From Echinicola soli (GTDB taxonomy: Bacteria > Bacteroidota > Bacteroidia > Cytophagales > Cyclobacteriaceae): a stretch of DNA of 64,000 nt. Positions 37,564 to 45,853 of this stretch are shown in pieces. Numbering within the stretch: position 1 is the first letter of the stretch; every line of letters starts with the position of its first letter. The position numbers were made by a program, and so were the translations under genes. The notes beneath the pieces were generated by a model. The model was not told the DNA's origin and did no database searches. It worked only from the letters and a program-made list of their open reading frames with translations. The DNA is taken from NCBI RefSeq assembly GCF_006575665.1, contig NZ_CP041253.1:377501-441500 (forward strand), written 5' to 3'.

Positions 37564-37614
37564 ATTCCTCAAACCGCCTTTTCTAAACTATTCCTTCAGG
37601 AATAATATATTCCT
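37564..37614. promoter_or_regulatory. ATTCCT palindrome cluster between two divergent HTH genes
   Basis: Four copies of the hexamer ATTCCT or its complement occur: 37564-37569, 37590-37595, the inverted copy AGGAAT at 37598-37603, and 37609-37614. They form ATTCCT-TC-AGGAAT (37590-37603) and AGGAAT-AATAT-ATTCCT (37598-37614). The spacing and symmetry fit a dimeric repressor operator. Confidence 0.65.
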
Positions 37615-37704
37615 AGATTCTTGTATCCACCATTTATAAAAACCATTTCCCAAATTCCATCAATTTCCTTAACTTGTGTTTTAGTTTTTCAGCAATCAGG
37701 ACGT

Positions 37705-38133
37705 ATGACTAATTCAGCAGCAAGAAATATCCATCAAGGACGAAACATCAAACGCTTTAGGGAAATGCTCGGCATCAAACAAGATGCGTTGGCCCACGAA
37801 ATGGGAGAGGATTGGTCCCAAAAGAAAATTTCCTTATTGGAACAAAAAGAAAGCATTGAAGAAAGTATATTAAAACAGGTAGCAGAAATCCTACAAATTC
37901 CAGTTGAGGCCATCCAGAATTTTGACGAGGAACAGGCGGTGAATATTATTTCGAATACAGTCAACAATAGTGATCATGCTACTGGAAACTCGCTCTATAG
38001 CTATTACCCAACCTTTAATCCGATTGATAAAATCGTTCAGTTGTATGATGAAAAGATCGAATTATATGAAAGGATGTTGAAGGAAAAAGATGAGATGGTA
38101 GCGAGGTTGGAGCAATTAATAAACAACAAGTAA
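37705..38133 (+). CDS. XRE-type helix-turn-helix protein with coiled-coil tail
   Basis: A 142-residue protein. The XRE domain covers residues 8-65 (RNIKRFREMLGIKQDALAHEMGEDWSQKKISLLEQKE). Residues 75-100 form a linker and residues 105-140 a coiled coil (IVQLYDEKIELYERMLKEKDEMVARLEQLI). A TTG at 37621 would lie far upstream inside the operator, so the ATG at 37705 is used; CAGG precedes it by 7 bases. Divergent from the HTH pair on the other strand. Confidence 0.75.
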   Translation: MTNSAARNIHQGRNIKRFREMLGIKQDALAHEMGEDWSQKKISLLEQKESIEESILKQVAEILQIPVEAIQNFDEEQAVNIISNTVNNSDHATGNSLYSYYPTFNPIDKIVQLYDEKIELYERMLKEKDEMVARLEQLINNK

Positions 38134-38234
38134 CAGCTAACCTACCGGCATGGAATAAATTATTCTTCTGGCGAATTTTCTACCCTATTGAAATGGATGA
38201 AATTATTACCATGTTTCATCTAAACTTTTAAGCT

Positions 38235-38882
38235 ATGCTAGTGATCAATAACTTCAATACAGGAAATAACAGCCGGACCATTATTGCGGATCAGGTCTTT
38301 ACCTCGGATGAGGAAACTTATATCCCCACACTCCTTTCCAAATCAGAGAAAGAAGATTTACCAGCGTTCTTTACACATTTTTTTACCCAGCAATATGCCT
38401 TACCAGAAGCTAGGGCAGCTCTAGGTGCCTTGTCCATCAAAATAATCCATGGGGGACTGGTCACTTATTGGGAATCTGTAAGCCACGCATTTAGTTTTAA
38501 GCAGGATTTCGCCAAGCTGATTGAAGCAGCCTTTCTGATTTCACAGGAAAACCACCCACAGTTGAAAGTGAAAGCTATCTCCAAATCCAATCTTGTCCCC
38601 AAAGCCATTTTGAAAAAGAGCAGAAAGCTATCCCATATCCTGCCATATTTACCTTATTCTACTGATCCAAAAGACTCCCTAGATCCACTCCTCAACCTAA
38701 AGATGCTTTTTATCGACCCCAAACCTAAAAAGTTGCTATCTGTCTTAAATGACTGGATCCTGTGTACTCTGGGAGACTTAAACCCCTCCTATGAACTTAA
38801 AAGTGATCATTATTTTTACGATATGGTATTTAACCTGATCCTGGATGCTTGTCACTTGGTTTATGTTCGTGAGAATATTTAA
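38235..38882 (+). CDS. Unrecognised 215-residue protein
   Basis: No motif is recognised. The protein is helical, without signal peptide or membrane segment, and has a basic middle (KAISKSNLVPKAILKKSRKLSHIL). It lies 101 bases after the HTH gene at 37705 on the same strand. Such proteins are common companions in the regulatory part of Bacteroidota mobilizable elements, but this is only by analogy. Confidence 0.6.
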   Translation: MLVINNFNTGNNSRTIIADQVFTSDEETYIPTLLSKSEKEDLPAFFTHFFTQQYALPEARAALGALSIKIIHGGLVTYWESVSHAFSFKQDFAKLIEAAFLISQENHPQLKVKAISKSNLVPKAILKKSRKLSHILPYLPYSTDPKDSLDPLLNLKMLFIDPKPKKLLSVLNDWILCTLGDLNPSYELKSDHYFYDMVFNLILDACHLVYVRENI

Positions 38883-39027
38883 TGTTGTGCTCACTTCCGT
38901 TTTAATCAAATAAGATAAGTAAGTCATGAGTTATACGAACAATACAGTACTTTATGATATCGTAAGCAACCACTATAATAATTGACATGAAAAAAATCTA
39001 ACGATTTATCTCATAAAGACTTCAAAG

Positions 39028-41088
39028 TCAGCTCCAGAATAAAAACAAAGGTGTGCTTTCCGTTATCTCAACAGCTGGTAAATCTGAATCAAACCATTTT
39101 GACCTACATGAGTGTATATAGCTTTCCTTTGAATCTGAACAAACGCATTTATCCACGGAATAGCCGTAACTGATTATTAAACCGTTGTCAAAATATTTTT
39201 GAAGATCTATATTTTCAACCTCAAATATCAAATTTTCATTTTCATTTTCATCTAGTTTGAATTCATAGTCAAATTCCAAAAGAGTCCTTTTGGCATAAAT
39301 AACACCATCTTTCTGAAGTATATTATCCATTATTGGGGTATCTCTTCTTTCATATCCTCCAACATATTTTTTTTGCTTTTCAAGCCAGTCAACTACAGTT
39401 TCTCTCTTGGTTGGTAATACAAAATTCCCTTTGAACCACTTAACTATCTCATTAATACTACCATAAATCCCAAATTGAATTATCACTTCATCAATTACTA
39501 ATCCCAGATTAATTGCAATATTGAGATCAATTTCTTTCTCTATCATTCCATCAAACAATAATTGTACTGCTCTTAGCGTTTCGAGAAATAGCTTTTCGGA
39601 TTGAATACCATTATGCATTATTAGTGGTATATTCCAATAACCGTCGTTTGTTTTAATAAGTAAGACATCATCAGGAATTTCTAAATCACCGCCAATTCTT
39701 TGAAGAGCTTTTCTTATTTCAATAGTAAAGAAATCAATACATTTGAATTCTCTCTCCTTTGATGCTATAATATCATATGTATGGATATACCTACCTTTCC
39801 TTAAATCCTTTGGTAGTGTAAAATGGGATAGTTGAAACCTTAAACCATCTTCCTTTTTAATTTCATAAGGAACTAATTTTTGACGTAAAGATAAAGTCAA
39901 GTCATAGGGAGCCTTTAACATCTCTAGCTCCTCCGACTTTCCAAAATATTCATAAATTAAGGGGTTATCCCTAAGAAAGAGAGTTACCATTAGTTTCCAG
40001 TCTGCAATTCCAAGATTACCATTTATCTTAAAAAGCTTAGTATAACCGGCTTTCTTTCCATAGACATTAATTGGCGTATCAATCCTACCAAGCATATCTT
40101 GAGTTGAGTAACTCCTAATTGCCCCATCAAAATGGACCAAAGAAGAATCTACTTTATCATAAATAGTATGTACATATCTACAATTATAAATTTCCTTATC
40201 CGAACGTGATTCTTCATTTTTTATTTCTTCCATTTGAAATGAAAATCTTCTTTTCTCCTTATCCCACTCCCATAAAAACTCACTCCCACTGATATCATAA
40301 ATATCCTGCTCATCTCTATTAATTATATGTTTAGAAACTCCCTCTTTAATCGACTTAATTTCATCATTGTATTTTGGCCCCCATTGATAATCTAATTCTG
40401 CATACTCTGTAAAAGAGGGTGAATACCCCACCATATCTTCATCAATTCTTAAATAAACTTCTAGCTCTCCCGAATAATAATATTCAATTAATTTATTTAA
40501 AAATATTACGTTCAAAGTATTTTGGATGGATTCAGATCTTCTAAAATACTTGTGGGCAACAATGACAAAATCCGTTTTTAAATTTTTAAAGACTCCATTC
40601 CCCAAGTATTCAAAATCTTTGAATATCCTACCTAAAGGCACTAAGCCATCTCTATCTTTCTTTTGGAACAAATCTGGAAATATTTGTTTTACAACTCCCC
40701 TTTTTATTGCATAGGCACAGGCTTGATAGAAAACCTTATAATCATTAACATATTTATCTTCAAGAATCTTCTTAAATGGCTCCAAGTATTGCTTAGTTGA
40801 TTCTACCTGCCTATTCCTCTTAAAAGCCTGGTTATTTTGAATTATTATATTTTTATCATATTGTGTTTCAGGAACAAAATGTAATACCAATAATCTTGAT
40901 AGACCAGGTTCAAGATATAGCCCAAATGTTTTTCCCCACCCTAAAAGTTTATGCTGATCGTGATTAAAAAGGAGAGGGATTCCATCCTTAAAATTATCAA
41001 AAAGTGAATGGTATAATGCTCCGATTGTCATACAGCTTCCATACCTGTTTACTGTGTCCGTTGAAATTGTAAAAATTGAGGTTTTCAT
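39028..41088 (-). CDS. Unrecognised 686-residue protein with a prohead-protease-like N-terminus
   Basis: The first 70 residues (TVNRYGSCMTIGALYHSLFDNF... then GIPLLFNHDQHKLLGWG) follow the pattern of HK97-type prohead proteases (peptidase S78): an R-x-G turn, a GALY helix, then the NHD motif with a His at the place of the catalytic His. The matching Ser motif is not clear; in the region where it should be, FVIVAHKYFRRS (near 175-186), no Ser sits at the expected place. The remaining 500 residues are not recognised and have no membrane segment. It is a lone minus-strand gene between the HTH/215-residue genes and the mobilization module, AT-rich like the other cargo. Function unknown; defence or phage-derived cargo is an inference. 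Confidence 0.6.
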   Translation of the reverse strand: MKTSIFTISTDTVNRYGSCMTIGALYHSLFDNFKDGIPLLFNHDQHKLLGWGKTFGLYLEPGLSRLLVLHFVPETQYDKNIIIQNNQAFKRNRQVESTKQYLEPFKKILEDKYVNDYKVFYQACAYAIKRGVVKQIFPDLFQKKDRDGLVPLGRIFKDFEYLGNGVFKNLKTDFVIVAHKYFRRSESIQNTLNVIFLNKLIEYYYSGELEVYLRIDEDMVGYSPSFTEYAELDYQWGPKYNDEIKSIKEGVSKHIINRDEQDIYDISGSEFLWEWDKEKRRFSFQMEEIKNEESRSDKEIYNCRYVHTIYDKVDSSLVHFDGAIRSYSTQDMLGRIDTPINVYGKKAGYTKLFKINGNLGIADWKLMVTLFLRDNPLIYEYFGKSEELEMLKAPYDLTLSLRQKLVPYEIKKEDGLRFQLSHFTLPKDLRKGRYIHTYDIIASKEREFKCIDFFTIEIRKALQRIGGDLEIPDDVLLIKTNDGYWNIPLIMHNGIQSEKLFLETLRAVQLLFDGMIEKEIDLNIAINLGLVIDEVIIQFGIYGSINEIVKWFKGNFVLPTKRETVVDWLEKQKKYVGGYERRDTPIMDNILQKDGVIYAKRTLLEFDYEFKLDENENENLIFEVENIDLQKYFDNGLIISYGYSVDKCVCSDSKESYIHSCRSKWFDSDLPAVEITESTPLFLFWS

Positions 41089-41214
41089 TTTCTAATTTAT
41101 TTTCTGTATATATCACATATGCTTAGATCTGATTTAAAGGTAAAAAATCAAATAATCATTTATTAAATAAACATCCTTTACTCGCTACTATTTGTAATAG
41201 TTTCATTAGATTAT

Positions 41215-42390
41215 CTAAATCTTCTTTCCTCTTTTCCGCTTCTTCTTTCTCTTTTTAGGTGTTTCTCCTACCTCCCCAGCAGTAGGAGCAGGCCTAAGCA
41301 ACAGGTCAAGAATATTAATGGCACTGCCAATAACTTGATCACCAAGGTCAATTTCTTTTCGATCTTTTGGTGCTGCTCCTGCTGGTGTTGAAGCTGTATT
41401 TTGACCGATTCCAGTTTGGAATTCATTTTCACCCCGCATTGATAATTGGTCTCGATCTGTTCGTTCTGTCTGTCCAGCTTTCTGCTGATGTGCAGGAGAC
41501 TGTCCTGCATCTTCGGAATGTAGCCCATGAACTCGAGTTGTTTTTTGACCATTTCCTGATAACCCTCCCGGGTATTTTGATGTTGTTCTTGTGTTTGCCT
41601 GGCCAATTGCTTGGCGATCTCTAGCTTGCTCATAGTGTAGTATATTTGCGATGTTCTTCCATTTGAATTGGTTGCCCAAGGATTGCCCTTTGGCCTTGAA
41701 GCCATCATAGCAGTAGGCCACTCCTGATACCCTGCCGGTACTGGCCTGGTTGAACAGTAGATTGGCGCCAGCTGCCTCGACTTGTAGGATAAAGTCTTCC
41801 ATGGTATTGGTCTGGTTCAAGGCCTCTCCTACTATTTGTTGGAGCACCATTTTCTTGGAGGGTTTTCCGGTCCTCATCACCATTTCGATTTCATCCTTAT
41901 TGGGTGCCTTGACTTTGGCTTCCTTGCTGCTTTTTACTTGTTGAAGCCCATATTTCTTTTCCAGTTTCCGTACCAGGCTTTCACTCTTTCGATAGTTGTT
42001 GCTGTCAGAAACCACCGATCCATCAAACCGGTTTCTCAGTGCCAACAAGTGGCAGTGGGGATGGTCGGCATCATGATGCCTGAAAATAACATAGGCATTG
42101 TCATCGAAGCCCATGCCTTTCAGGTACTCACCCGCAATGGACATCATTTTTGCATTTGATATTTTTTCCTCCTTGGCAAAGCTTAGACTGACGTGGTAGG
42201 TGTTCCGTTTTAGCCGGGGATTCATACTCTTCATCAACTCCACTTCTTTCTGTACCATTTCCCTGTCCAGGCTACTAAAGTTTGTTTCCAGGATCTCCGC
42301 TCTTTTTGACTGCTCCCGGACAAACATCTTTTTGATATTGTAATCCAATGCTCCCATAAAGTTTTTTCCGATGGACTGTTTAGCGATCAT
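41215..42390 (-). CDS. Relaxase / mobilization nuclease (MobA-type)
   Basis: A 391-residue relaxase from the ATG at 42390, which overlaps the end of mobC by 11 bases. The relaxase domain is in residues 1-190: a Tyr in ALDYNIK (Y18) as likely nicking residue and the metal-binding His triad in HHDADHPHCHL (H110, H112, H114). From about residue 260 on the sequence is a low-complexity polar tail (TRTTSKYPGGLSGNGQKTTRV and so on) that ends in a run of Lys/Arg (KKRKKKRKRGKK). Part of that tail DNA also encodes another protein in a different frame. It nicks oriT to start transfer of the element; transfer would need a helper element's secretion system. Confidence 0.88.
   Translation of the reverse strand: MIAKQSIGKNFMGALDYNIKKMFVREQSKRAEILETNFSSLDREMVQKEVELMKSMNPRLKRNTYHVSLSFAKEEKISNAKMMSIAGEYLKGMGFDDNAYVIFRHHDADHPHCHLLALRNRFDGSVVSDSNNYRKSESLVRKLEKKYGLQQVKSSKEAKVKAPNKDEIEMVMRTGKPSKKMVLQQIVGEALNQTNTMEDFILQVEAAGANLLFNQASTGRVSGVAYCYDGFKAKGQSLGNQFKWKNIANILHYEQARDRQAIGQANTRTTSKYPGGLSGNGQKTTRVHGLHSEDAGQSPAHQQKAGQTERTDRDQLSMRGENEFQTGIGQNTASTPAGAAPKDRKEIDLGDQVIGSAINILDLLLRPAPTAGEVGETPKKRKKKRKRGKKI
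41268..41633 (-). CDS. Small coiled-coil membrane protein nested in the relaxase gene
   Basis: A 121-residue frame lies entirely inside the 3' part of the relaxase gene, same strand, different frame. It starts at an ATG (41633), has a long coiled coil (residues 20-90; EQHQNTREGYQEMVKKQLEF, then SKLDRQ-type heptads) and a C-terminal transmembrane helix (LTLVIKLLAVPLIFLTCCLGLLLLL). These are real protein features, while the relaxase frame above it is low complexity. Genes nested in relaxase genes are known from ColE1-type plasmids (mbeB, mbeD). By analogy it may help relaxosome or membrane docking. A longer upstream frame with a Met at 41708 is less likely. Confidence 0.65.
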   Translation of the reverse strand: MSKLEIAKQLARQTQEQHQNTREGYQEMVKKQLEFMGYIPKMQDSLLHISRKLDRQNEQIETNYQCGVKMNSKLESVKIQLQHQQEQHQKIEKKLTLVIKLLAVPLIFLTCCLGLLLLLGR

Positions 42391-42724
42391 GGAGCAGCAG
42401 TTTGATGATTTGATCCAGTTTTGTAGAAAGGGCATCAATGGCCTTCATCCTATCTGCAGACACCTCAAATTTTGAATTGAGGTGTCTTGCAATCTGGTTG
42501 ATATTGTTGCCAATTCTTTTGAGCTCCACATAGGCCTGCCTGTCCACTTTGGCTACCTTTGCCTTGGGCAACCTGCTTTTGAATACGCAGGACCTGACCA
42601 CGTCCGCGGCCGGCATCGCTGCCACTTCGCATAAACTTCCCAACAACCTCACCTCCTCTTCGGTCATGCGGAAAGTAAACTTTATATTCCTCTTCTGATC
42701 TTCGGGTTTCTTTGGTCTTCCCAT
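42380..42724 (-). CDS. mobC: MobC-family relaxosome accessory protein
   Basis: A 114-residue protein from the ATG at 42724. The N-terminus is basic (MGRPKKPEDQKRNIKFTFRMTEEE), the middle has a ribbon-helix-helix-like part and the end reads ELKRIGNNINQIARHLN, the usual MobC signature. MobC helps the relaxase open the oriT. Its gene overlaps the relaxase gene by 11 bases and is preceded by a large inverted repeat that may be oriT. Confidence 0.87.
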   Translation of the reverse strand: MGRPKKPEDQKRNIKFTFRMTEEEVRLLGSLCEVAAMPAADVVRSCVFKSRLPKAKVAKVDRQAYVELKRIGNNINQIARHLNSKFEVSADRMKAIDALSTKLDQIIKLLLHDR

Positions 42725-42757
42725 GAGTGAAATGAACGGAGTGAATTTCAACCTGAG

Positions 42758-42810
42758 CGAAGCGAAGCAAGCCGTTTTGGTAAGACCAAAACATGGCTTG
42801 CTTCGCTTCG
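42758..42810. repeat. Inverted repeat upstream of mobC, candidate oriT
   Basis: Left arm CGAAGCGAAGCAAGCC then GTTTTGGT (42758-42781), right arm ACCAAAAC then ATGGCTTGCTTCGCTTCG (42785-42810): 24-base arms with a two-base bulge and a 3-base loop. It lies 34 bases before mobC. Position directly ahead of a mobC-relaxase pair is the usual place of oriT. No nic site was identified. Confidence 0.6.
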
Positions 42811-42825
42811 ACTTATAAAACGTTG

Positions 42826-43689
42826 CTACCTTCGCACGCCAACGCTTTTTGACTTTCGGTGGTAATCGTTTAGATCCTTATACCCTAAATATTTACCTGA
42901 TTGGTCAATGCATTGACTGAAGTCTTTAAGCAATCTTTTTGTCCACACCTTGCCCTGTATATCATTGTCCAGGTAAAGGTTTACCCGTGGAAAATCTACT
43001 ATAATCTTTCTTGCCGCATCCATGTTGGACAGGGAATTCAGCACCAGAAAGTCATCGGGTTCGACATCTTTTTGATTGCGCTCATAGAAGCTGAGCAGGT
43101 CAAAAATCCCTTCGAACATATGGAGGGTTTTGCCTTCCCCTGGATAGTAGCTGATGCCCTGCCCACTGCTGCCTTTCCAATAGGCATTCCGGATGGCCCA
43201 GCCGTTCTCGTTTTTGTTTCCAATCCCGAAATACTTTTTGTCCCCAATGGAATAATACACCTCCATACAAAACCTGGATGCCGTCTCGGTGCTGACCTTC
43301 CGATGAAGAAGGTAGTCCATTAAGGCCGGGTTACTTCCAATGGCTTTGACCGATCGGATTTCTATTTTATGCTCACGCTCCTTTTCGAAGGATACCTGTG
43401 GGTGAAAAGAAAAAGAGTTACCAGTAATATCTTCGATGTAATGAAGGGCATCGGAAACGGACAAGCCTGGTTTCAATTTCATGACCAGGTCAAGGACCTT
43501 TCCCCCATAATTGTTGTCCCCAAAATCAATCCATAGGTTCTTGGAGGCACTGACCTTAAAGGAAGGTGTGTTTTCTTTCCTGTAGGGTGAATGATAGAAA
43601 TAACTGTCCCCGGAAACCTTTGAGGGCCTGATGCCAAGCTTTTCCAGAAAAGCAATAATGGACAGCTCGCTTGCTTGTTTGATGTTCAT
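42826..43689 (-). CDS. Primase-like protein with toprim domain
   Basis: A 287-residue protein. The N-terminal part resembles a CHC2 primase zinc finger (YFYHSPYRKENTPSFKVSASKNLWIDFG), but the Cys residues are replaced, as in many mobile-element primases. A toprim domain follows: GIFDLLSF near residue 200 with its Glu, and LYLDNDIQGK near 243 with the Asp-x-Asp pair. It should make primers or help start replication of the element. It lies between mobC and the iteron array that precedes the VapE gene. Confidence 0.85.
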   Translation of the reverse strand: MNIKQASELSIIAFLEKLGIRPSKVSGDSYFYHSPYRKENTPSFKVSASKNLWIDFGDNNYGGKVLDLVMKLKPGLSVSDALHYIEDITGNSFSFHPQVSFEKEREHKIEIRSVKAIGSNPALMDYLLHRKVSTETASRFCMEVYYSIGDKKYFGIGNKNENGWAIRNAYWKGSSGQGISYYPGEGKTLHMFEGIFDLLSFYERNQKDVEPDDFLVLNSLSNMDAARKIIVDFPRVNLYLDNDIQGKVWTKRLLKDFSQCIDQSGKYLGYKDLNDYHRKSKSVGVRR

Positions 43690-43725
43690 GGTAAGGTTGT
43701 TAAATGGTGAAAATGTAAAATATGT

Positions 43726-43929
43726 CTACTACAACTACTACATACTACAAATCGCTCCCTAATGAATATTGGAAGGTGTTTTTAGGGAAGTTTGTAGTGT
43801 AGTACCTTTTTTCTGGTGCTACTACAGGCTACTACAAGTAGCTGTGTAGTAAGCTGTAGTAGTTTTCTCTTTCAACCGCCCACTACACTTAAACCACTGT
43901 ATATCTAATGGTTATAACCTTTGTAGTAG
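43726..43929. repeat. CTACTACA iteron array, candidate replication origin
   Basis: About eight copies of the octamer CTACTACA or its complement TGTAGTAG occur in 204 bases: direct copies at 43726-43733 and 43735-43742 (and the variant ATACTACA at 43742-43749), at 43819-43826 and 43829-43836; inverted copies near 43793-43804, 43844-43851, 43856-43863 and 43922-43929. The block 43819-43863 forms an inverted repeat with two octamers per arm. The array lies between the primase and VapE genes. Confidence 0.7.
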
Positions 43930-45119
43930 GTAGTACCCTGATTTTCTACTTTGACATAATACCCCTTTCTGGGATAGGCAGAGGAATGGTGGCCACGCTT
44001 GGAGCACTGCTCAAAGCCCAATCTTTTAAGCGCCTTTCCGACCTCCTGTATGCTGATCCTGACCTTTCCATCTTCAAGACCGGTCAACATGGTGACAATA
44101 TCCGATGCGGTCATAAATGGATCTTCCTTGGTCCCAGGAACCAGGTATTTCTGGACCAGCTCAAACTCCACGGTAAGGGAACTGAAAAAGACATTGGCTC
44201 TTTCATTCTCCTCTATTTCTTCCCTAGTCATTTCAAACCGATAACCGGAATGCAGGAGCTGATAGGCCTGGGACCAGACAATGTTGATGTTAATGTCCTT
44301 TTTGTAGTCCCAGTCAATTCCCTTAAGGGGAAAGCAGAGCCAGCGGACACTCCCTGTTTCATCGATCAGGAATTCGGCCTTGTTGGTACTGCCCCAGATT
44401 GATGCCCTTCTTGGCTCCATCTTGGCCTTGCGATCATAGGGGTGACGAACTTTCACGGTTGACTTGCTCATCAAGGTTTTCTGCGCATTGATCTCTGCCC
44501 GGGAGAGGGTGGACAGTTCATCCTGAATAATCCCGAAATTCTGGCAAAGGGCAATTAAACTGTCCTTGTCCACTGAGATATTCTCGGCATAATACTCTCT
44601 TAGTTCCGGAGGGACCAAAAAGCGTGTTAGCGTAGTCTTCCCGGTATTCTGTTTGTCCTGGATAAAGATGAACGCCTGCTTGTTGTAATAATCGTCCCGT
44701 ATACTGCAGGCCACACAACGCACCAGCCATTTCTTGAACTGTACATTAAACCTATCCTGGTCTTCGGCATGGATATAGGAAGCAAAGCGGGCGATATAAT
44801 CGCCATGCTCTGCCTGGTTCCATAGTTCCTTGTGCTTCTCGAAATAGGCCACAAAGGGATCTGTTGAAGGGATATAGTCCGAACTGAGAAAGGAGGATAT
44901 TTCACCCTCCGAAGTCCGGTAACCTCCTGCCCTGGCTTCTATGTAGAGTGTATTGGGATTGACCGGATGGTAAGGGTTGGTTTCTTTCTCACTGGCAAAC
45001 ACCTCGTTCAGTACAACGTTATTGATGAAATCATACTTGGACATAAGATACTTGATCATTCGTACCGTGGAAGAATTCGAGCCGCCGTCAAGGTCTTTGA
45101 CTTTTTTATGGGTTCTCAT
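43905..45119 (-). CDS. VapE-type (virulence-associated E) helicase/ATPase
   Basis: A 404-residue protein from the ATG at 45119 (MRTHKK; an ATG at 45137 would add 6 residues). The VapE domain holds the P-loop QNTGKTTLTRFL near residue 172 and a DELS Walker-B-like motif near 206. The last third has a small winged-helix-like part. Such proteins serve with a primase in replication of phages and integrative elements, often as SF3-like helicase. It follows an excisionase-like gene and precedes the iterons and primase, in the order seen in Bacteroidota mobilizable elements. Confidence 0.85.
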   Translation of the reverse strand: MRTHKKVKDLDGGSNSSTVRMIKYLMSKYDFINNVVLNEVFASEKETNPYHPVNPNTLYIEARAGGYRTSEGEISSFLSSDYIPSTDPFVAYFEKHKELWNQAEHGDYIARFASYIHAEDQDRFNVQFKKWLVRCVACSIRDDYYNKQAFIFIQDKQNTGKTTLTRFLVPPELREYYAENISVDKDSLIALCQNFGIIQDELSTLSRAEINAQKTLMSKSTVKVRHPYDRKAKMEPRRASIWGSTNKAEFLIDETGSVRWLCFPLKGIDWDYKKDININIVWSQAYQLLHSGYRFEMTREEIEENERANVFFSSLTVEFELVQKYLVPGTKEDPFMTASDIVTMLTGLEDGKVRISIQEVGKALKRLGFEQCSKRGHHSSAYPRKGYYVKVENQGTTYYKGYNH

Positions 45120-45229
45120 AATTCTGCACTTAATCATTTGAAAATAAAGGCAGAAACAGTACTTTTATAATGAACAATAGGAAATACTGTTTCTGACAAA
45201 AGACTATGCAGGCTTTGACCGGCCTGCTT

Positions 45230-45511
45230 TTATTTTTTCAGGCCGTTCTTTTGCCTACCAGCATTCATTACTTCCGACTTCTTGAAATAAACCCTGGTAT
45301 TAAAGACATGCTCCTTTAGAAAACCTTCTTTTCGCCAATTGTTGATCGTCGTGCGTGACCTCCCCAGTAGTTTCATCACCTCTGGGATTTGGATAAGTTC
45401 ATCCTCTGGCTCTTGCGCAGGTAAAGGAGAGGAAAGCCTGGTTGCAACTGCATCAGCGATTTCGTCTACCAGTACTTCCTTGTCAATTTGTGTTAAGATT
45501 ACATCATTCAT
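45230..45511 (-). CDS. Excisionase-like helix-turn-helix protein
   Basis: A 93-residue protein. The HTH lies at about residues 42-77 (IPEVMKLLGRSRTTINNWRKEGFLKEHVFNTRVYFKKSEV), the MerR/excisionase DNA-binding type, with a charged N-terminus. It ends 111 bases before the VapE gene on the same strand and is likely part of the same unit. In related elements a tyrosine integrase lies nearby; none is found here. Confidence 0.8.
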   Translation of the reverse strand: MNDVILTQIDKEVLVDEIADAVATRLSSPLPAQEPEDELIQIPEVMKLLGRSRTTINNWRKEGFLKEHVFNTRVYFKKSEVMNAGRQKNGLKK

Positions 45512-45853
45512 GGCATAACTGTTTGATTATGCCCCAAACTTGTCAAAACTATCTTTCGGGTAGTTAATCCGGGTATACCCAAGTTTTCAAAAAAAGTTAG
45601 ATTCTCACCAAAGGACTAGAAAATCTTCAGAATGACAACCTATTTCCGCATAAATCAATACAATTATTGAAATACAACCTTTTTGCCTACAGAATATTTC
45701 GGTATCTTTACCATTACTATACTGTTTTGAAAATTGATAAAGAAAAAACCCACTAGCTAATTTGGAGAATGAGCTCCTCGTTTTCACCAAAACTGCAAAC
45801 TTCACTTTTTAAGAGGTATTTTAACAAGTTGGTGAAACCAAACAATAGTACAT
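45512..45853. other. Gap where an integrase would be expected
   Basis: About 340 bases, AT-rich, between two divergent genes. It should hold the promoters of both. Short frames on both strands are not protein-like, and no integrase remnant was recognised. Confidence 0.4.

Noticed and set aside
41634..41708. Longer start of the nested gene at 41708
   Set aside because: The extra 25 residues look unlike the coiled coil and overlap the relaxase core; the ATG at 41633 is more natural.
43726..43929. CRISPR array suggested by the repeated octamers
   Set aside because: The repeats are only 8 bases, in both directions, with irregular spacing and no unique spacers; no cas gene is near.
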